Assembly (NCBI RefSeq): GCF_003863965.1
Contig: NZ_RRCN01000001.1
Coordinates: 5,728,278 to 5,792,277 of the forward strand
Source of the DNA: Paenibacillus oralis
Lineage (GTDB): Bacteria > Bacillota > Bacilli > Paenibacillales > Paenibacillaceae
Length of the DNA stretch: 64,000 nucleotides
Direction: 5' to 3'
The position numbers and the translations under genes are program-made. Position 1 is the first letter of the stretch; each line of letters opens with the position of its first letter. A model generated the notes under the pieces. It was given only the letters and a program-made list of their open reading frames with translations. It was not told the origin of the DNA and ran no database searches. Shown here one piece after another: positions 42,805-52,217 of the stretch.

Positions 42805-43288
42805 ATGAAACCGCGTATTACAGTTATTACGATCGGCGTGGATGACCTGGAAAAATCGGTGAAGTTTTACCGCGACGGTCTGGGTTTCCCGACCGAAGGC
42901 ATTGTCGGACAGGAGTTTGAGCATGGCGCCGTGGCGTTTTTCGACCTGGAGGTCGGGAATCCGGCTCGCCCTGTTCAGCCGCAAAAATCTGGCCCATGAT
43001 GCGCAAATTCCCCAAACCGCGGCCAGCCCTAGCGAATTTTCGCTGGGCCACAACGTAAGCAGCAAGGAAGAAGTGGACCGGATCATGCAGGAAGCCGAAC
43101 AGGCTGGCGCCACCATCACCCTGCCGGCGCACGACACGTTTTGGGGCGGGTATTCGGGTTATTTCCAAGACCCCGATGGCCATCTGTGGGAGGTTGTCTG
43201 GAATCCGGCTTGGGAGAATGGGAAGAAGGACGACCCGCTGGAATCAACTGCAAAAGTGCATTCTATTTTCCCTAAATCACCATTTTAG
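42805..43288 (+). pseudogene. VOC/glyoxalase-like protein, frameshifted
   Basis: The frame from the ATG at 42805 (GGGAGG upstream) reads MKPRITVITIGVDDLEKSVKF through GAVAFFDLE, a glyoxalase/bleomycin-resistance-fold beginning, then runs to a stop at about 42999. The other half continues in the +1 frame from GIRLALFSRKN to YFQDPDGHLWEVVWNPAW, the expected end of the same domain. One base is therefore inserted near 42950-42958. The last 13 or so residues read into a TGCAAAAGTGCA repeat. It is either a fresh pseudogene or a sequencing error. Confidence 0.8.
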
Positions 43289-43425
43289 AGCGATTGAAAT
43301 GCAAAAGTGCATCTCATTTTGGGCTATACGATAAAAAAGTAACTTTTGACCGGAAATGAACAGCACATTTACATTTGAACCACCGATTTAGAGGTGTTTC
43401 GACAAAAACCGCCTGCACTTTTGCA
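43249..43425. repeat. TGCAAAAGTGCA palindrome cluster
   Basis: TGCAAAAGTGCA occurs at 43249-43260 and 43300-43311, and its reverse complement at 43414-43425. The outer copies face each other around about 150 bp containing ACCATTTTAGAG and ACCGATTTAGAGG. It lies between two frameshifted genes. Confidence 0.6.
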
Positions 43426-43442
43426 TCTCGTGGGATTTTCCC

Positions 43443-46400
43443 CTATACCCCGGTCCAAACATCCTTGGCGTACCGCCCTTTCACATTTAAGCTCTCCAGC
43501 CATTTCTTCGCTTCCTCCTCCCCTTTCCTTTTCACCTTCCGGTAGGACTGAAGCAGGCGGGCTTCCACATCCGGCGCCATGCGGCTGCCGTCCCCGCAAA
43601 TATACAGATGTCCGCCGCTCTCCAGCAAGGAAATCACTTCCCCGGCATTTTGTTCGATCAGGTCCTGAACATACGTTTTCGGGACGCCTTCTTTCCGGGA
43701 GAACGCCTTATAGAGCGAAACGATTCCGTCGCGCACATAACCCTCCAGCTCATCCCGGTAAATAAAATCGGCCTCGTTCCGGCAGCCGAAAAACAACATG
43801 GCGCGTCCAAGCTGTCCCCCTCCCGCTTGAGCGCCGAACGCGCCTGAAGGAAACCGCGGAACGGCGCCAGCCCGGTTCCCGGCCCAACCATGACGATTGG
43901 CGTTCCGGGATCATCCGGCAACCTGATCCCGGAAGCCGGCGTCCGGATAAACATGACGACGCGGTCCCCCGGTTTGGATTCCGCCAAATAATTGGACGCT
44001 ACCCCGCGGTATTCGCCCTGCCCGCTCCAGGCCGGCCCTCGAACGACTCCCACGGTGATGCTTGCCGTTTGCGGAGAAATTTTCGGCGAACTGGAGATCG
44101 AGTAATATCTCGGCTTGAGCGGAGGCAGCAGTTCCATAAAACGTTCAAACGGAATTTCGCACGCTGCGTATTTTTCCAGCAAATCGAGCATCGTGACATG
44201 GCGTTTAAGGACCTGCGCTGTGTAGTTTTCCCCTTCCAGCAGCTGCTCAAGTTCGCGTTTATGGGGCGGACATGCCGTATAGGAGGCCAGCTCGCGAATT
44301 TGCGCCCGGGTTGCCGGCTCCTGGAGCTCCACGCAATGCGCCAAAAGATCGCGCAAGTTCACCGGCCGGTCCAAGGGGAAATGGGCCGCGCTGAATCCGC
44401 TGGCCGTCATGATCACTTGATCGCTCCCGCTTAACCCGAACCGCTTCAGAATTCGGCCGGTTTGCACGCCGCTGTTTTCCGGGAGCACGCCCAGATGATC
44501 GCCTTCGTTGTAGCCGAGTCCTTCCGGCAGGGACAGCTCGATATGCCGGGTACTGCGTTCGCTGGCTGCGGCCTGCAGCTCCCGGTTAAGCGTTACCGCG
44601 GCGGAAACCGCTTCATAGGACTGCACCAGCGGCGAGTCCGCCAAATCGCTTACGAAGCGGATGCTTAACGTGCTCCGCTCCCTTTCGGCATTCGGATTCA
44701 AAGCGAGCCCGAAAAAGTCCATCGCCTCACCCCACATCCGCGCTTCCCACGCTTCGCGCTGCTGCTCGAAATCGCCGCTGGCGTCGGCTTCGCCGCGTGC
44801 CGAAAAACGTTTCGCCCCCTTGAGCTCCATTTGTTCATCGATAAATTTCGGCACATGCTGATATGTGCTCGCCCAGTTGCGGTCGCCGCAGCCGAACACC
44901 GTATAATTGACGCCCGCAAGGCCCTCTGGCTCCACTTCCTCCAGCCATTCCACGAACTGCCTGGCGTTCGCCGGAGGTTTGCCGTTATACGAGGCGGCCA
45001 CGATAATGACCGCCCCTTCTTTGGGCAGATTCCCAATGCGCTCGTTTAAAGGCTGGGTTTCGCTGCGGACCCCATGCAGGCGCGCCAGATCGGCCAACTC
45101 CCGGGCGATCCCTTCCGCCGTTCCCATATCCGAACCGTAGAGGACCAGGAGCGGACGGTCGTTGACCCCCACCAGCGCCGCCGGCCGGGGCGTTTCCGCT
45201 TGCTGCTTTTGAAGCGGTCCTTTGCCGTTTTCCTTGACGGGAAGCACATTCCCTGTAAGGTTGGCTACAGTCGGACGCGGGGCCACCCGAATTGTGAACC
45301 CTTCCGGTTTTAACGTCAACGTCTGTTTGACCTTGAGCTGATAATTCGTATGATCGATGAGCTCGAACCGCTGCAGAATCATCCCGAGGACAAGCGCCGC
45401 TTCGTGAAGGGCGAATTGCCGGCCGATGCAGGCCCGCTGCCCGTTCCCGAACGGCTTGTAGGCATCGTGCGGTATTTTGTGCGGATCTTCGAACCGCTCC
45501 GGGCGGAATTGTTCGGCGTCCTCTCCCCAAGCCTCCTTGTCGCGGTGCAGCTTCGGCAGGATGACCGCGACCGTTTCGCCCTTCTTGATCGCATATTTGC
45601 CGCCGATCACGGTGTCCTCCTTGGCAAACAGGCCGATTTGCGGGGCGGTCGGCCACAACCGCAGCGATTCGTCCAACATCATGCGGATATAGTTCAGCTT
45701 CCGCACCTGCTCGTAGCTGGGGACGGGATCCGTTAAAACTTGATCCACCTCTTCATAGGCTTTCTTCAGCACATCCGGATTTTTCAGCAGAAAATAGATC
45801 GAAAACGACAGCAAGCCGCTTGTCGTCTCATGCCCGGCGATGAGGAAGGTGATGATCTGAAAGCGGATGTTTTCGTCATCCAGCAGCTCCCCGGTTTCCG
45901 GATCGGCGGCGCTGAGCATCCGGGCGAGCAAATCGGTGCCGCCCTGCTCCCCGCTCGCCTTGCGTTCGGCAATGATGCGGTCGACCAGGGAAAACATCGA
46001 TTGGATGTCGCGCTCGTATTGGCGTTTTTTCTTCACCATTAATTTGTTCTGGATCGGCAGCCGGCTCGAATAATGCATCGCTTCGTCGAGCGCGTTCACC
46101 ATGCTGACGATAAACGGATTCGGCGTTTCCCGGTAGTAGCTGTTGAACCGGTAATCGAATCCGCATAAACCGATCGTATCCAGCGTAAGCCGGGTCATAT
46201 CCTCCGGCACATTGATGCTGTCGTCGGGGTTCAGCCGGGCCCATTTTTGCACGAGCTGCAGGGCGATATCGACCATGCGCGCATGGTACCCCTTCATCGC
46301 CGCCTGACTAAAAGAAGGGATGAGAATATGATGCGCTTTGGCCCAATTCGGCTCCTTCGTCAGGCTCGTAAACAAGCCGTCGCCGGCAAAATCACGCACT

Positions 46401-46636
46401 TTCATTAAATGGCCGATGCTTTTGTCAAAACGCGATTCATCGCACACCTCAGCCACAAGTTTATGCCCGGATACGGCAATAAAGGACCGGCCCAATATCT
46501 CGAACCGGTAAATCGGTCCGAACTCGTCGGCCAGTTTGGCAAAGGATAAGGTAGGCAAATCTTTATCGATCAAAGGCAGGTTGCCGAGCGCCCCATAGGT
46601 TTTGGGCTGGGGAATCGGTTCTAGATGCTGATCCAT
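43443..46636 (-). pseudogene. Cytochrome P450/NADPH reductase fusion (CYP102, P450 BM3-like), frameshifted
   Basis: The first 940 or so residues run in one frame: the P450 domain (AGHETTSG I-helix, ESLRLW, heme loop FGNGQRACIGRQ with C403), then flavodoxin-like FMN (YGSDMGTAEG), FAD (RYYSISSSP) and NADPH (GPGTGLAPFRGF) segments. At about 43806 the frame is lost. The missing end (MLFFGCRNEADFIYRDELEGY to the terminal DVWTGV) continues in another frame to 43443. A single missing base restores about 1064 residues, close to BM3. Intact, such enzymes hydroxylate fatty acids. It is a recent pseudogene or a sequence error. Confidence 0.88.
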
Positions 46637-46813
46637 CGGGAACGAACACTCCTTCTTGCTTTAGGATTGCCGGAAACTATTTATTTTGAACAACCTCTTA
46701 TAGGTTGATAAATTTCCCATTTTATTATTCAGCAAGAACGGGGTTCCTATAGCAATAGCGGCTGAAGCCCATTGGAATAATATCGGTGCGAATGGCTTAC
46801 GGCTCTAGGGTCC

Positions 46814-48157
46814 CTATCTTCCGTACGCCCTAGCGGCTTCCTCCACAATCAACCTGACGCCCGTATCGATTTGCGCCAGCGGCACCCTTGAAATGCTGAT
46901 CCGCAAAAATTTCTCCCTCGCCAGATAGTCCGCCAAATAAAACGCTTTGCCGGGCAGCACCAGGATATTTCTGGCCGACAGCCGCTCCGTCAAACGTTCC
47001 AAATTGACCTGCTGGGGCAGTTGCAGTTGGGCGAACATGCCCGAGGTGACGTCCGGAACCCGGACCAGTCCCGTTTCGGCATGCCGCCTGACCGCCTCCA
47101 ACAACGTGCGAATCCGCTCGGAATACCGGTCGTATAAGGTTTGCTTGTGGCGTTCGTACATTCCGTTTTTGATATACACCTCCAGCGCGGCCTGGGACAA
47201 CAAAGAGGTGTCGCTGTAATTTTTATAGACCCGGAACCGTTCCAGAAGCTCGCTTGGCAGCACCGCGACGCCCAATCGCAGCCCCGGAAAAACGACCTTG
47301 GAAAAGCTTTTCAAATAAACGACGCGCGAGGCGCTGTCGTACGCATGGATCGGGTGATACCCCCGCTCATCTCCCAGATCGGCCATATAGTCGTCCTCAA
47401 CGACGTATACGTCGTATTTTTCGGCCAATTTGGCGATAGCCTTTCTTTGCTCCGTGCTTAACGTCGTCCCCAGCGGGTTGTGATTGCGGGACATGGTGTA
47501 AAAAAATTTGATCCCGCCGCTCTTGAACCGCTCCTCCAGCTCGCTTAAATCGATCCCTTCCGCAGTACGTGCGATTCCTTGTACGGGGATGCCCTCCGCC
47601 GCAAGAAAGCGCAAATAAATATCATAGCTCGGCTGCTCGACCAGGATGGCCATCTTTCCGTTCGGAAAAGGCATTTTCGCCAAAATTTCCAGCGCCTGCT
47701 GCACGCCGGAGGTCACGGCGATATGTGCCATCTTGGCGAATACCTGGTTGCCGGCCAAATGGGAAACCAGCGTTTGCCGCAGCTTCTCCATCCCTAGCGG
47801 ATCTCCATAGGTGAAAAGCTGGGCCCTGTACGTATCGATCGCTTTGTTGAGGCAGTGCTGGAAATCAAGATAGGGAAACAGGTCGATATCCGGCGACGCC
47901 GACGTAAAATCGATCGTGGTGCTATCGCCGCTTGTCCGCGCCGCTGCAGAGTGCCCGACCACGTAAAACCCGCTTTGCGCCACGGAGTATATCGCATGCC
48001 GCTTTTCCAGCTCCGCATAGGCCCTGATGATCGTGCTGCCGCTGCATTCGTAATCCTGGGCCGCCTTGCGCACCGACGGAAGCTTTTGCCCCGGGCGATA
48101 CCGGCCTGCGGATATTTTCCGTTCGATATCGGACAGAATCGACATGTATTTTTTCAC
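46814..48157 (-). CDS. MocR-family regulator (GntR HTH plus aminotransferase domain)
   Basis: The 447-residue protein has a GntR-type winged helix (1-70; LPSVRKAAQDYECSGSTIIRAYAELE) joined to a full aminotransferase-like domain with YTMSRNHNPLGTTLS, VVEDDYMADL and the PLP lysine region LKSFSKVVFPGLRLG. MocR proteins use PLP or an amino compound as effector and usually control a neighbour. Here the exporter gene is divergent. The start is GTG with GGAGGGG 9 nt upstream. Confidence 0.9.
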   Translation of the reverse strand: MKKYMSILSDIERKISAGRYRPGQKLPSVRKAAQDYECSGSTIIRAYAELEKRHAIYSVAQSGFYVVGHSAAARTSGDSTTIDFTSASPDIDLFPYLDFQHCLNKAIDTYRAQLFTYGDPLGMEKLRQTLVSHLAGNQVFAKMAHIAVTSGVQQALEILAKMPFPNGKMAILVEQPSYDIYLRFLAAEGIPVQGIARTAEGIDLSELEERFKSGGIKFFYTMSRNHNPLGTTLSTEQRKAIAKLAEKYDVYVVEDDYMADLGDERGYHPIHAYDSASRVVYLKSFSKVVFPGLRLGVAVLPSELLERFRVYKNYSDTSLLSQAALEVYIKNGMYERHKQTLYDRYSERIRTLLEAVRRHAETGLVRVPDVTSGMFAQLQLPQQVNLERLTERLSARNILVLPGKAFYLADYLAREKFLRISISRVPLAQIDTGVRLIVEEAARAYGR

Positions 48158-48198
48158 GTTATCTCTCCCCTCCTCCTGCTGCTGGTGCCGGTCTTCCG

Positions 48199-48216
48199 AA
48201 CTGTATCGGTACAGTT
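48199..48216. promoter_or_regulatory. Candidate MocR operator
   Basis: AACTGTA-TCGG-TACAGTT has perfect 7-bp arms and lies between the divergent MocR and EamA genes. Position and symmetry suggest a regulator site; the protein that binds it is inferred. Confidence 0.5.
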
Positions 48217-48314
48217 TAGAAAAATCGTGATTTTTCAGATCGCTGATTCATTATACCATTGCTGTCAGGATGACTGTTCGCGAACATGATCCAAACTAGA
48301 GCTTACAAAGGAGG

Positions 48315-49334
48315 TTGTCCGATATCGAACCCAAAAACCGAACTCTTGCTTATTTTTGCGCCTTCGCCAACGCCGCGATTATCGGCTTCTCTTTTCTGTT
48401 TACGAAAATCGCGCTGGAAGTCGCGGGTCCGGTCGATACGCTGGCGTTCCGCTTTGCCGTTTCGTTTGCGGCGATGTCGATTCCCGTGGCCCTGGGCCTG
48501 ATCAAGCTTCGTTTTCGCGGCAAGCCGCTCTTTCGGGTGATTTTATTGGCGGCGTTCTATCCTCTAGGGTTTTTCCTGTTTCAAACGTTTGGTCTGCAGC
48601 ACGCCACCTCTGCGGAGGGAGGCATTATGTATGCTTTTACGCCGGTGTTGACGATGGTGTTGGCCTACGTCTTTTTGAAGGAAACGACGACCTTGGTCCA
48701 GAAACTGGGGATCCTTCTCTCCGTATTCGGCGTTGTGTTCATTTTTGTGATGGGGAACGGCCGCATTGACTTGGGAAACATGGGAGGTCTTTTATTGCTG
48801 TTCTTTTCCGGTCTTGCGTTTGCCGGATACAGCGTGCTGGCAAGATCGCTGCTGAAGCTTTACAGTCCTTGGGAGATCAGCTATCTGACGCTCGGCATCG
48901 GCTGCATCGTTTTTCTGGCCGTTTCGGTGGCCCAGCACGCCTCCGCCGGAACGCTCGGGAACTGGCTTGCGCCGCTCGGGAGCGGCAGCTTTGTCCTGTC
49001 GGTCGGTTATCTTGGCGTGATGTCTTCGCTCGTCACCGCGCTGACCGCGAATTACGCGTTGTCCAAGCTCGAAGCCTCCCGGGTGAGCGTCTTTTCCAAC
49101 TTGTCGACCGTGGTGTCGATTGCGGCCGGGGCGATCGTTCTCGGCGAGAACGTGACCGTGTATCATGTGATCGGCTCGCTGCTGATCATCGCCGGCGTGA
49201 CGGGGGCGAATCTCTTGAGCGCCAAAAGCAAGGGCGAAACAAGCAGGGGCGGAAACAACAAGGGTGGAAAAAGCAAGATCGAAAACAACAAGTCCGAAAA
49301 ATCCGCGGTTCGCTCGGGAGGCGAAGCAACTTAA
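48315..49334 (+). CDS. EamA/DMT-family transporter
   Basis: The 339-residue membrane protein has ten hydrophobic helices in two EamA repeats (ANAAIIGFSFLFTKIALE and later GLAFAGYSVLARSLLK). A hydrophilic tail rich in Lys, Asn and Gly follows (about 305-339). DMT exporters remove amino acids or metabolites. The start is uncertain: the frame opens with TTG directly against AAAGGAGG, too close for normal spacing. Pairing with a divergent MocR regulator is common for such exporters. Confidence 0.87.
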   Translation: MSDIEPKNRTLAYFCAFANAAIIGFSFLFTKIALEVAGPVDTLAFRFAVSFAAMSIPVALGLIKLRFRGKPLFRVILLAAFYPLGFFLFQTFGLQHATSAEGGIMYAFTPVLTMVLAYVFLKETTTLVQKLGILLSVFGVVFIFVMGNGRIDLGNMGGLLLLFFSGLAFAGYSVLARSLLKLYSPWEISYLTLGIGCIVFLAVSVAQHASAGTLGNWLAPLGSGSFVLSVGYLGVMSSLVTALTANYALSKLEASRVSVFSNLSTVVSIAAGAIVLGENVTVYHVIGSLLIIAGVTGANLLSAKSKGETSRGGNNKGGKSKIENNKSEKSAVRSGGEAT

Positions 49335-49359
49335 CCAATCTGCACCACCCTTTGGATTC

Positions 49360-49542
49360 TAACGGACACCAGCGCCGTTATTTCAGCGAAAACGGGAGCA
49401 TTCGGGATGTAACGGACACCAGAGACCTTATTTGGCGGTTCAGCGCTCATTTTGAGCCTTTTTGGGGCAAATAAGAGCACTCATGTCCGTTAGAATTTCA
49501 AACTCCGTCTTTTCGGACAAATATGGGCGCTACGGTCCGTTA
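49360..49542. repeat. TAACGGAC repeat cluster
   Basis: Two direct copies of TAACGGACACCAG (from 49360 and 49410) are followed by two reverse-complement copies GTCCGTTA (49485-49492 and 49535-49542). CAAATAAGAGC and TTATTTCAGC segments lie between them. The same family appears at 62522-62949. It fills the gap between two genes and has no credible reading frame. Confidence 0.6.
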
Positions 49543-49608
49543 GCGGGCCGGGGCTTGGAGACTCCGGCATGTTTATAAAGAAAAATTTACAACTAAGGAG
49601 TGGATTTG

Positions 49609-50241
49609 ATGACATCCACAGTACAAGCCGACTTTTTTACCGTTTTGCGGGAACGCCATGCGGTCAAGCACTTTGATCCTGCACATAAGCTGAGCGAAAG
49701 CGAAATTACCTTTCTTCTTGAGATGGCGGGGAGCGCCCCGTCGGCCTGGAATCTTCAGCCCTGGAAATTTCTTGTGATCGCCGATCCAATGCTCCAAGAG
49801 AAGCTGCTCCCCGTTGCGTACGGTCAGCGGCAGGTGGTGAAAGCTTCCGCCGTGATCGCTGTCCTGGGAGACCTTGAGGCCTATCGTGACGCGGAAATGA
49901 TTTTGAGCCGCGACGTAGCTGCCGGACTGATGCCGGAAGAAGTCAAAGCAAACCTGATCGGTCAAATCGAAGCGGCCTATTTGAACAACCCGCAAGTTCC
50001 CCGGGACGAAGCAATCCGCAACGCTTCCCTTGCCGCCATGCAGCTGATGCTCGCCGCCAAAGCGATCGGGTACGACACCTGCCCGATGGGCGGTTACGAT
50101 CCCGCCGCATTAATCGAGGCGTTTAACATACCGTCGCGTTATATCCCCGTGATGCTCGTCGCAGTCGGGAAAGCGGCCCAGCCCGCCCGGCCTTCCACCC
50201 GTTTGCCCGCCGAACAGACTATCGTTTGGGACGGTTTCTGA
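49609..50241 (+). CDS. Nitroreductase family protein
   Basis: The 210-residue flavoprotein has the FMN-binding signature RERHAVKHFDP near the N-terminus, GSAPSAWNLQPWKFLVI and GYDTCPMGGYDP near the C-terminus. The family reduces nitro compounds, quinones or flavins with NAD(P)H as a homodimer. The ATG at 49609 has AAGGAGTGG in front; an upstream GTG at 49600 is less suitable. A terminator follows. Confidence 0.9.
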   Translation: MTSTVQADFFTVLRERHAVKHFDPAHKLSESEITFLLEMAGSAPSAWNLQPWKFLVIADPMLQEKLLPVAYGQRQVVKASAVIAVLGDLEAYRDAEMILSRDVAAGLMPEEVKANLIGQIEAAYLNNPQVPRDEAIRNASLAAMQLMLAAKAIGYDTCPMGGYDPAALIEAFNIPSRYIPVMLVAVGKAAQPARPSTRLPAEQTIVWDGF

Positions 50242-50250
50242 CCAGTAAGA

Positions 50251-50278
50251 GAACCCCCTGCAAAGTTGCAAGGGGTTC
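50251..50278 (+). terminator. Terminator shared by nitroreductase and SRPBCC genes
   Basis: GAACCCC (50251-50257) pairs with GGGGTTC (50272-50278), extended by TGCA/TGCA, and ATTTTAAC follows. It lies between convergent genes and can serve both directions. Confidence 0.65.
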
Positions 50279-50344
50279 CATTTTAACTCTTGGCGGAAGC
50301 GATACCCGAATAGCAGGCATTCGGACATTGCTAACGCGGCCCCT

Positions 50345-50956
50345 CTAAGGAGCCTCTTCCAACTGCTGCTTGAGCTCAGCAAGCACGTTTTCCCAGTGGC
50401 GTTTCATCATGTCCCGGATAAAAACATCCTCCAGCATTTCCTGGTGGATCGAAACGGTCGTTTTGCCGGGATTCGTCGATAGTACATAAAGCTGCAAGCG
50501 GGAAAACTGGTCCCACTCCGGGCGTTTCCAGGTCAAACGCAACTTATGGTAAGGCTTGACCACCGTTATTTTACCGGACACCCCTTCTTTTGACGTAAAT
50601 TCATGCCCCACCTCCAGTTTGAACGACGAGACATCCCCGATCCATAATGGCAACCCTGCGGAAGTCGTGAGAAACTCCCAAACCTGTTCCTTTGAAGCGG
50701 CCAACGTCCTTCTGACCCCGATCTGCACGCCCGCATCCTTGGTCGTCCCGACAGGGACTCGTCCCATTAACGGAGCGTACATCGTGGCGATCCATTCACT
50801 CCAATCTTCCGACACGTGATGCTGCTCGTGAATTGCCTGTTTAATTTGCTCATGCGACCATCCCGGATCAACCGTACCTTCCAGCGCCGCGACCCAATCC
50901 TCCCACGATCTTCCCGTGGCCTTTCTGATTTCTTCCTTGAAAATAGAGCTTACCAT
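50345..50956 (-). CDS. SRPBCC/AHSA1-like protein with N-terminal DUF4287-like segment
   Basis: The 203-residue protein has an N-terminal helical part (1-60; TGRSWEDWVAALEG, WSHEQIKQAIHEQH) like DUF4287. The rest is a START-like beta-barrel (about 70-200) with RRTLAASKEQVWEFLTTSAGLPLWIGDV and a final helix. Such domains bind hydrophobic ligands; no ligand is predictable. It lies just downstream of the WYL regulator gene, which may control it. Confidence 0.8.
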   Translation of the reverse strand: MVSSIFKEEIRKATGRSWEDWVAALEGTVDPGWSHEQIKQAIHEQHHVSEDWSEWIATMYAPLMGRVPVGTTKDAGVQIGVRRTLAASKEQVWEFLTTSAGLPLWIGDVSSFKLEVGHEFTSKEGVSGKITVVKPYHKLRLTWKRPEWDQFSRLQLYVLSTNPGKTTVSIHQEMLEDVFIRDMMKRHWENVLAELKQQLEEAP

Positions 50957-51003
50957 CCCTTCACCCCCGGCCTTCTGATTCTCCTACATTATAAAGTTAA
51001 ACC

Positions 51004-51020
51004 CTGACAGAATCGGTCAG
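51004..51020 (-). terminator. Weak hairpin after the WYL regulator gene
   Basis: CTGAC / GTCAG with a 7-nt loop is followed on the minus strand by GGTTTAACTTT. The stem is only 5 bp. Confidence 0.35.
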
Positions 51021-51030
51021 TTTAAAAAAA

Positions 51031-52002
51031 TTATGATCGATGATGATCAAGCAGCGAGGCCGTGATCTCGACCAGGCATGTCCGCAATTCCTCGGGTTCG
51101 ATGATGCGGATTTTGCCGCCAAACGTCAATAAATAATAAGGAAGCTGGGTGTACAAGTTCAATTCGTCCAGCCGGAAATGCGCGCGGTGCTCTGTCCGTT
51201 CCGCCAAAGCGCGGCCCATCAGCCAATGCCCGCACAGATCGTCCAACGCCTGGGGATTTCCTTCGATAATGACCGAAACCAGGGAACTCCCGTCCGGCTC
51301 CGGATCCGAATCCGGCAGCAGGCTGTCCAGCAAAAAATCCCGTGCCGAAAAATGCGGCGGACGTTCAAACTCGTTCCCGATCCGTGCCAATCCACCGATT
51401 CGGTCGACGCGGAAGCTGCGGATTTCTTCACGCAAATGGCAGTAACCGACGACATACCATTTGCCCTTCCAATGAACGAGACCGTAAGGGTCCATGAGCC
51501 GCTTCGTCCGGGAACCGTCATATCCGGTCCGGTAGATGATTTCAAGGCTGAACTGCCGCTCGATGCAAAGTTCGAGTTCGGTTAATACGGGGATCCGGGA
51601 AGCCGTGGAAGGCTGTTGTATCACCTCAAGGCGGGTTTCGTGACGCTCCAGGCGTTCAAGCTGATCCGGGGTCGCATAGCGCTTTATTTTGGACAAGGCC
51701 CGATCGAGCGCCGATTCAAACGGATAACCCGCTTCCCGTGCGAAGGCTGCGGCATGAACAAGCGCTTTTTGCTCCTCGGCGTCAAAAAACAAGGGTTCCA
51801 GTTTAACCCGATCGGGAATATAGTAACCTCCGTCGCGACCCGTTTCCGAAACGATAGGAACGCCGGATACGCATAAGGCATCGATGCAGCGATAGATGGT
51901 GCGAACATGCACTTCCAATTCTTCCGCCAGCTGGTGTGCCGTCACACGCCCCCTTGATTTCAGCAGCCATAAAACCGCCAGCATATTGTCCGCTTTCGGC
52001 AT
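51031..52002 (-). CDS. WYL-domain transcriptional regulator (YafY family)
   Basis: The 323-residue regulator has a DeoR-like winged helix (1-60; RVTAHQLAEELEVHVRTIYRCIDAL), a WYL domain (about 150-225; VHWKGKWYVVGYCHLREEIRSFRVDRI) and a WCX C-terminal extension. WYL proteins sense ligands or nucleic acids. The start has GGAGGAAGGCGAAT upstream. The SRPBCC gene is the next gene in the same direction and a candidate target. Confidence 0.88.
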   Translation of the reverse strand: MPKADNMLAVLWLLKSRGRVTAHQLAEELEVHVRTIYRCIDALCVSGVPIVSETGRDGGYYIPDRVKLEPLFFDAEEQKALVHAAAFAREAGYPFESALDRALSKIKRYATPDQLERLERHETRLEVIQQPSTASRIPVLTELELCIERQFSLEIIYRTGYDGSRTKRLMDPYGLVHWKGKWYVVGYCHLREEIRSFRVDRIGGLARIGNEFERPPHFSARDFLLDSLLPDSDPEPDGSSLVSVIIEGNPQALDDLCGHWLMGRALAERTEHRAHFRLDELNLYTQLPYYLLTFGGKIRIIEPEELRTCLVEITASLLDHHRS

Positions 52003-52125
52003 ATTCGCCTTCCTCCAATCCGTGACTCATTAGTCAACCTTGTCAGCTATCAAGATAAATGTCCTGCTTTTTCTAAAATTTATTATGTCATCCAGACACA
52101 ATCTAGTCTATAACGCCGCATACAT

Positions 52126-52165
52126 TAAGCAAGGCTGCCCCTCAGCTACAGGGCAGCCTTGCTTA
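52126..52165 (-). terminator. Strong hairpin downstream of the DUF5695-like gene
   Basis: A perfect 15-bp stem TAAGCAAGGCTGCCC / GGGCAGCCTTGCTTA closes a 10-nt loop. A T-run is poor on both strands. It probably protects or ends the long polysaccharide-locus transcript. Confidence 0.6.
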
Positions 52166-52217
52166 ACGCTTTCCTATCGGTTCACAACGGTGCCGTTGAG
52201 CCTACTCTTCCCGCCTT

